Assembly (NCBI RefSeq): GCF_943734655.1
Contig: NC_071355.1
Location: 221,388,527 to 221,452,526 of the forward strand
DNA length: 64,000 nucleotides
From: Sabethes cyaneus
Taxonomy: Eukaryota; Arthropoda; Insecta; Diptera; Culicidae
Reading direction: 5' to 3'
Positions 56,705 to 64,000 of the stretch are shown here, in pieces. A program made the position numbers and the translations under genes. How positions within the stretch are numbered: position 1 is the first letter of the stretch; the number at the start of each line of letters is the position of its first letter. Under the pieces are notes generated by a model. That model was not told where the DNA came from. It made no database searches and saw only the letters and a list, made by a program, of their open reading frames with translations.

Positions 56705-59700
56705 CTTTCGTACAACCCTTAGAGCTGTATACCTTGTAGTTTTTCGTTCAGATATGATATGCTCAGATATTCAGGTCATTCCAGCGAGGGTACACGGTAA
56801 CATTTACTATGTATAATACTATATAACAAATATATGTATATACAAAATAAATTCTAAATCAGCAAAATTCGCCGCAGGCGATTCTCTAAAATGTATCAAG
56901 ATTAACCTTGGTTAAAAGTTGAAAGTTTCAATAAAACGCAAAATTCGCGACGTCAAATATTTTCACGTCTGGACATGCGCGCAGTTTATTTATATCATTG
57001 TCCTCAAAATTACTTCTACAATAGAAAAAAACTGAAGTTATGCTAAGTATTGATTTTGACGTTTATCAAAATTCTTAGGTGGCCGGTACTGAGGGACTTC
57101 CGGCTACTCTCAATGTAGAAAAATTGAATATGTTGAAATCATCGCGTATAGAAAATGCTGACGAAGGTTCCAAAAAAGTTTTGGGAAAAAACTGATAGGG
57201 AGCTCCGGAAGTTTATGGTCAAGTTGAAAACGATTTTATTACCCGACCAACTGGTAAAAGATTACAAAGTTAATAGCAGACAGAACTACGAAAGAGAAAA
57301 TTAATTGTGGATTAACAAAAAAGTAATTATAAGTAAGTTATCTAAAAACTTAATCAAGTAAACGAGAAAAAACCGACAGACGAGAATGACGACCGGAAGG
57401 TAACGACAGGAAGCTGCTATAGTGGATGACCGCGAGATTATAAGCTGTGGTAGGTAGTAAAAACATCAGCAGACAGAGAAAAAGAAAATACGTGAAAAAG
57501 CCGGGGAGGATAGACAGTAAGTATATAAGTGGGACGTATAGGAGTAATAAAGTGTCGACAGAAAATTTAATACATTCGAAATGCAATTGTTAGCATATTA
57601 TATAGTGCAAACCCAAAACCGCTCAGAAAGGATAAGTACGTGTGTGCATTTAGCAAATTTGAAATTCAATAAATAGGTATGTGGTCATCTTTTACAGTTT
57701 TAGAAATGTTGACGGTCATGTTGACAGTATGCATATGACTGACCCATCAGAGGTGTTAAGATGCTTGGCAAAGATTAAAACTTCAACCTTCATGGAGAAA
57801 GTTATTCCATTTAAACATCACTGATGCATAAGTTTTAAATTGTAATCAACGTAAAATAAGTTTTACTACATTTCACAAATCACATTTTTTAAAGCCGGTT
57901 CATTCTAGTCTTCAACACATTATATTCCACTCTCACGATGATTTTACTCACACTCCATTTCACTGCGAAGCAATCATATACTGTGACAACTTTTCGCAGC
58001 TGTGCGCAAATTTCTGCACTCAGCGATTGTGCAAAGATTCGTAAGCAAATAATGTACTTCTTATTAATACTTAATATCATACAACACAACTCGAACAGAA
58101 CGTTTTCTTTTCAGCACCGCATGACGTAGTTGGTTGCTACACATGAAAATTTCTCTTGCTTTCGTACTCTCACAAATATCCACTGGAATACAGGCTTATG
58201 AGTTTTCACGCATCATTTTTCACTGCATCTTTCTGCACATCAAAAAAATCACGCATTTTAGCGGATTTAAAGTTCTTGACAGTTATTCGATGCACTCTAC
58301 ACTTAACATTTTACGCCGCTAAATTTTGAATCCGCTCACTCGGCTGGATGGATCGCTACTGCATACTCTGGGAGCATAGGCAAATATTGTGATTTTAGAA
58401 AATTATTTTTATAAATAGGGGCTACAGTTCAGGCAAGTATTCGTGCGTCTTATGTGTTCTTTGCTACGGGCGAGTCACTTAATGACGAACACGAAAAAAC
58501 GGTGACGAGGAAACGTTGACGACAAACATGTTTCCTTCATGGGCACTTCAGAAGCTGGCTTACTACATATTGTGGAGCACGATTGGAAAGAATCTACATC
58601 CTATTTTTGGTATGGAGACGATCTTTCCAGTTCCAAGATTCTGTATTGTACAAGCTAGTAGAAATTGGTATATTACGGAGATGAATATTTGAAAACGATC
58701 TGTGAAGGGATAAAGCCAGTTACATTACTATTTTTTAACTAGACAAACATACACTAATTTTAAAACCATAATGACAAATTTCAGAGTACCTAAAATATGA
58801 AATTTTGACTCGAAACAATCCTGATTTCGAGAAATTGTTTTGAATTTACTAATTACTCCATCATCATTTTCATATTATAAATATAGCAAACCTGCATTGT
58901 AATCAATAGTAAAAAAAGTTGTTAAAAATGGCAGTAAAAGAATATGAGATCATTAACCCATTCACGCGCTATAATGTGTTGTTCCAATTAATCAATTTTG
59001 GTTTTCCTGAGGGGTGATCACGATGGATGTGAATTGAGTAGCGAATAACTACTCGCAGATTTGAATTCCTTGTGGGTGTTGGAGACAACGAGAAACACAT
59101 TCCCACCGAATGTGCTCGTATAATTTTACTAGCAATCGGACAGACTAGGGAGTGTGATGGCGCTATCTCCAGCTCTTGGCACCTTACGACGTAGGTATGT
59201 TCTTAAGAAACACTTTCATAAAAGTGGGTTGCATAGTTTATATTATAACTTTACGTTTTGATGCACAATCTTACAACAAATACAAAAAAACTTATTTTAC
59301 TCAGTTAATTATGAGAGAGTAAATCTCCCAGAGCAGCGCTTGAGACGAATGAAAATTTTTCGTACTCTAGTTTGTTAAGATGATCAAAGCGAAAATGTTA
59401 CACACACTGTTCATGTTGCGAAAGTGACTCATGGGAGATCGGTACAAAAAAAAACAAAAAGTCAACAAACCATAAAAAAGATTTTTCTTTCAGTTACACA
59501 AATCGCACAGAAAATAGCATCTCTGAGGTTGAGCATAAATTGTATGGTATGGTCCAACAGACATAATTTTATACTTTAGCTGTGAAAACCACATTTCAAT
59601 TCTATTCAATGAAATTTTAATTAATACAAAACATAGTCACAGGTTTGCCCATAGTGAAGAAAGCATCTTACGCTTAAGCCGTGTCGTTTTTTCTGTGCAA

Positions 59701-60839
59701 CACGACGATCATCACGAATAAATGAAATTGGACAATAAAAGCAAATTGTCTCACACATGTAGAACCATTAGTAATGTCAATTGTCACTACTGCGAATTGT
59801 TATTTCTACGTCTCATCTTAATCATTGCATTGGGAACAAAGACGTGTAATTGATATCTATAACTATAACACTATTCTTTTTCAATTTGTGCTCGTTGAAT
59901 CACCGGGTACCGATAAATAGAACATTCTGCCATTAACGCAAAAAGCTTTCAGATTACCTATTACAGCATATTATCATTTAATTCCATCGGTTAGTTCCAT
60001 TCAGTTTAGGTCATTCATAAGTGCTGCATGAAAATCGATTGTTCTAATTTCATCTGCTGAAAAATTGATTCTGCTACGCATGACCGATCCGGATGCGGCT
60101 AGTGACAGCGGGCGATGGTGCCGAACACTTCTTCTATACCTATATACTACACGCTCACAAAATCGAAAATTGAACACTGCGATCTTGACATCAAGAACGC
60201 TCTCGAGTAACTAAAATGCGCTGTGATCGAGATTCGCTACCACTATCGCGCATGAGTATACCGAATTTAATTCTATTATTTCAGGTATCATGCAGATTCG
60301 CAACTTTGTTACGCAAGACATTTTGCAGTTGGAATTAGACTCTCGACCAGCTTAACGATATTCTCGATCAGCACTAACATACGGTACATCGTCGTACCAA
60401 TTCCTTAAAATGCAAAACGTGGATCAGCAAAGAAAAATTAAAATACTCGAAGTGAAAATGCTTTCTCCAAATTTACATGTGCGGTCAACATTACCGTTAA
60501 ATTGCATGAATTTGTTAAACTGCGTAATATTGCTAGGAATTTTGATATAAAAGAATAAGGCCCGTTTTTGTAGATTATTGTACAGATTTGTGTCGAATTA
60601 TGCAATTATGCTACTGCACAACACACAAACAGTTGCAAATTATGTGATACGATGTGCCCTGGTCGGATACACATAAATCACACTAAAATGATTCAGCAAG
60701 CTGAGTCGAAGCCTTGGTGGTTAAGTTTGCAGTGACCACGTTTCATATTCAGGTGAAAACCGACATCGTGTCTTTTGTTTCATCCTACATCCAAGCAAAC
60801 AATTTGTTTTGTATATCTCGGTTGCGACTGAGAGATACG
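56705..60839. other. Long stretch with no recognised gene
   Basis: About 4.1 kb of AT-rich sequence inside the 5.7-kb inverted-repeat interval. Open frames are short (under 80 codons) and match nothing I recognise. I found no transposase, RT or capsid-like motif. Confidence 0.45.
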
Positions 60840-61218
60840 AAATCATATTCGCTTATAAGTTATAAGTTATATTTCACGCCACATAAGAACATATAAGTAC
60901 TAAAGTGGAGGCAATATACGTGCAAAAGTTTGACAATTATTTGTAATTCTGCCTTGCTCTCCATACAACAGGTTTTGGAAAACGCAACTCAATTCTAATC
61001 CACAGCCATAAGTTATATGTGAGGCCTCGCACGACTGCAAAACAATTTATTGTATACTTTGGTTTGACATACTCTAATTATCATGCAATTCCAATGTAAA
61101 ATTGACGTGCGTACGATTTAATGTGGACTTTCTATTACGATCTTGTGTTATCTGGGACCTTCGTACAAGGAACCATCGGTATAACAGACCACATAGTAGA
61201 AAATTTTTCTGCATCTGC

Positions 61219-62700
61219 ATTTCCCGAAGGCCATGCATACTTACTTAATTTACTTACTTACTTCTTCTACGCTGTCCTTGTGGATTCCAGTCGAGTGCTT
61301 CTCTGCAAACCTCGTTCGCTCCTTTCCTCAAGGTGTGTCCGATCCACTTCCACCTACGTTCACGAATTTCAGTGGCTATCGGCCGTTGATGACACCGACG
61401 ATGGAGTTCTTCATTGGATATCCAGTTATCAGGCCACCAGGCACGAATGATGTATCGCAGGCACCGGGTAATGAATACCTGCAGTTTGTGCACGTTTCGC
61501 AGGCATGCAGCAGTACGGATTTAACTTTTGAATTAATTCTCAGTGTTCACTACCATAGACTTAGTTTTCGCTACATTGACTGTGAGACCTGTTGCCTGGG
61601 AACTCTCGGAGAGGTCATCTAACTTGCTCCAACTAATATATCATCCATAACGATCCAAGCGGTGATGATATGCAGCCCTGTGGGATGGACTAGCTTAATT
61701 GGAACTCCTCTACGCCTAAGTGCGTCCCAGATGTTTTCGTGGTTGAGTCGGTCGAACGCCTTTTCGAAGTCAACGAACACCAGCAGAAGAGAGTCCTGGA
61801 ATTCGTTGATCTGCTCCAATATAATGCGGAGCGTTGTGATATTGTCTACACATGATCGGCCAGCACGGAATTTCCAGCTTCGTCATTTCCGGCTGATGCA
61901 GATGTGGTCGATTTGGGTTTCTGTTCGGTCGTCGCAGGAAACCCACGTGACTTTATGTACTGGTCTATGGGGGAAGAGCGATCCACCAATGACCATGTTG
62001 TTATTACCACAGAATTCTGTAAACAGCTCCACGTTTTCACTCATCTCTCATAGGCCATGGCGTCCCATGACGCGTTCAAGGTTCGCGTTGAAGTCGTCCA
62101 TGTGGATTTGGATATCCCCCTTCGGGATTTTCTCAACCACGCTGTTCAGCTGGCTGTAAAAACTCTCTTTCTCCTGCAGGTCGGCTGCATCTGTTGACGC
62201 ATAGCACTGGATTGCTGTAAGGTTCCTAACCCGTGTTCTGAATATGGCAACGATTATTCGCTCATTTATCGGTTCCCACTTCATCAGGGCCCCTGGGCTC
62301 AGTAGGAATCCAACTCCTCTTTCTCGAGTAACATTTTCACCTCGTATGCCAGAGTAGAACAATACTTGCCCGGATGATGTCCTGTGTTCGTCAGTACCCG
62401 GCCAGCGGACCTCGCTTAGCCCCAGGATTACAAGCTTCAGGCAGCTAGCTTCCCTTGCAAGTTGAGCCAGCTTGCCCTGCTGGGCAAGGGTCAGTATATT
62501 CCATGTTCCGATTCGTGTCCGTGTTTTCATGCTAAAGGTCGTTGCCAATAATCCAGAGAGATTTCTTTTTTCATTTTCGGTAACTTTTTTGTGTTCCGGT
62601 ACAGTAGGCTGTTAACCTAAGGTCCTTATCCCGCTGATAGGGCGCCATCTTAATGTGGGTGGAAGACACTGTGCCCCTTTCCTGTTAGCATACGACAACC
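61219..62700 (-). pseudogene. RTE-like non-LTR retrotransposon with internal deletions
   Basis: Read on the minus strand: AP endonuclease start RTRIGTWNILTLAQQGKLAQ, VILGLSEVRWPGTDEHRTSS and ERGVGFLLS (62548-62048); RT fragment LLLVFVDFEKAFDRLNHENI (61819-61619); C-terminal KLQVFITRCLRYIIRAWWPD and EIRERRWKWIGHTLRKGANE (61493-61254). The 3' end carries TAAGTAAGTAAATTAAGTAA at about 61262-61225. Most of the RT catalytic region between 62048 and 61819 is missing or scrambled. Dead copy; a different subfamily from 52109-52980. Confidence 0.75.
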
Positions 62701-62742
62701 GAAGTTGCGTACCCCAGACGGCACCTCGTGGAGGAAAAGGAA

Positions 62743-63285
62743 TTAATGAACATAAGTTATGGAATGCACATGTTCACCCTTTGCCAGCCACTTACTTAAT
62801 TCGGAAACCAATATTAAATTTTGGGAACAGTCAAGCTTGGAATTGAGAATCAATCTCACGTACTTTACCTCGTCCACATTCCACAACATCAACATCCGAA
62901 TCATAAAAGCGCAGAGAGCGAGCTCCATTGGTATTTCTACGTTTTTAGAATAGACGTTTTGCTCGGATTTACCAGAAGTCCAGATTCTCGGCACCACATT
63001 TCCACAACGCGAGAAAGATACGTTATCAAACGCGTCTTCAATAATATCTAAAAAAGTTTCTAAGCAAGATTTCTTTCGTGAAAAAGTAATCTCAATTTTA
63101 TTCACCAAATCATTGAATAAAGTGGTTGTAGATTTGCCACTTTGATATGCATGTTCTGCTGAATGAAGAGAACCTGCTACTAAACCTGTTTCGCGAATGT
63201 GGTGGTCAACAATCCGCTCAAGTGATTTAAGTAAGAAAGACTTTAGACTGATTGGTCTAAAAAATTTTGCTTGATTATATGTCAC
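62743..63285 (-). pseudogene. Non-LTR retrotransposon RT fragment (jockey/CR1-group type)
   Basis: The minus-strand frame contains FFRPISLKSFLLKSLERIVD, AEHAYQSGKSTTTLFNDLVN and ETFLDIIEDAFDNVSFS, which are RT fingers and motif A. It then jumps to VDEVKYVRLILNSKLDCSQN, a block normally much further downstream. The catalytic YADD region is deleted. A separate element from the RTE copy beside it. Confidence 0.72.
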
Positions 63286-64000
63286 GCGTCCATCTTTATG
63301 AATAAACTTAAGTTTAAGCTTTAAACTTAATGGTTATTTCACGGCTTTGAGTTGAGTTGTACCCAATAGCAATACTGAATGAATGAAATAATATATAGTA
63401 CTACCACCTGTCTTAGCTGAACATCCGTTCATAGCAATGAGCCTATCGTGTCAAAAAGAGTTGTACATATTCAACGATTGGTCATGCTTCCCAACTGTTG
63501 TATGAAGGGCCAAAAGGGAATTAGTCGGTAAGCAACAATACTTACACCTACCAGGGATTTAGAGAATCTAGGGCTAAGTCGCTAAGTCGCCTGAGTCAAT
63601 CGTTGAATAAAACGTCTTAATGCAGAATGACTCCAGTAGATGGAGAGAAGAGCCCGCTCATTATCCAAGATGTGTTGTTAACCCATTTCCTCACAGAACG
63701 CACTTTCACTTGATTCTAGAGATAGCCCGGTTTAAGATATGAACTTGGACCCTGAGAAACAAAGAAAGATTGGAAAAAAATCTAATTGACCTGTTTTTGC
63801 TCAAAGCTCAGATGTTACATGTAACATAATTACAGCCGTGACAAAACAACAGGTTTTGCTATTTTTCAGGCAGTTAAGGAAAAATGCTCATAAAACCCGA
63901 TTTTATCTCTATTAACGCCTGACCTATTAATCAGTGTTAGTAAGAATCAGTTGCTTGCCAAAAAAACTTTGTTTTATAATTTTGATTATATTTGTAATTT
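63286..64000. other. Right window edge, no gene recognised
   Basis: AT-rich sequence with no family-like open frame. It may contain further upstream parts of the adjacent RT fragment, but I cannot show this. Confidence 0.4.

Larger units (their letters stand above)
55388..61116. other. 5.7-kb interval bounded by ~300-bp inverted repeats
   Basis: 55388-55700 recurs inverted at about 60840-61116: AATCGTATGCATGTTAATTT versus AATCGTACGCACGTCAATTT, then TTTACATTGGAATTG, ACGTATATTGCCTCCACTTT and ACTTATATGTTCTTATGTG. The outer tips face outward, so the pair could be the terminal repeats of one large element or two independent inverted copies. The interior holds a satellite-bearing element and ~4 kb with no recognised coding region. 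Confidence 0.6.

Overview
The window is nuclear DNA of an insect. The genes are intron-bearing, with GT-AG splice sites and AATAAA signals. The proteins look dipteran, and the repeat content (several MITE families, a FLYWCH/MULE transposon, RTE-like non-LTR elements ending in TAAG repeats, satellite-bearing inverted-repeat elements) fits a mosquito, probably culicine. That placement is inference. No bacterial, plasmid or CRISPR feature is present.

Layout. 1-1095: no recognised gene. 1096-12972 (-): a ZCCHC14/ZCCHC2-type zinc-knuckle gene whose 8.4-kb intron is full of transposons, one of which carries a hammerhead-ribozyme motif. 12973-18908: nested MITEs and a PIF/Harbinger-like element. 18909-20384 (-): intronless Rpn3, a 26S proteasome lid subunit. 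20385-29060: dense transposon block with palindromic MITEs, a second PIF-like element and a decayed 4.9-kb FLYWCH/MULE element. 29061-29791 (+): TMCO1 in four exons. 30161-31743 (-): FOXRED1 in two exons, tail-to-tail with TMCO1. 33810-36370 (+): Acinus in five exons. 37954-39184 (-): a short RBR ubiquitin-ligase gene. 42062-49223 (-): its much larger relative, a HOIL-1L (RBCK1)-like gene in seven exons with LTM, UBL, NZF and RBR domains plus a long extra N-terminus. 49224-64000: no convincing host gene; inverted-repeat elements, satellite-bearing elements and fragments of three non-LTR copies.

Functional picture. The six host genes are ordinary housekeeping or regulatory loci: proteasome, ER calcium channel, complex I assembly, splicing-linked ASAP complex, linear-ubiquitin-type signalling and RNA-binding. 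No operon logic applies. The two RBR genes are tandem relatives on one strand and may act in the same ubiquitin pathway. I reconstructed exons by hand from splice consensus, reading phase and recalled family sequences. For TMCO1, FOXRED1, Acinus and both RBR genes the exon lengths sum to complete open frames.

The strongest unusual signals are the hammerhead-like ribozyme inside a foldback insertion flanked by a 12-bp duplication; the HOIL-1L gene with its large N-terminal extension and extra zinc finger beside a RING-RING-IBR-RING paralogue; a 196-bp MITE present intact, present interrupted, and absent from a paralogous empty site; and a gene-tail fragment with intron and poly(A) signal inside an inverted-repeat element.
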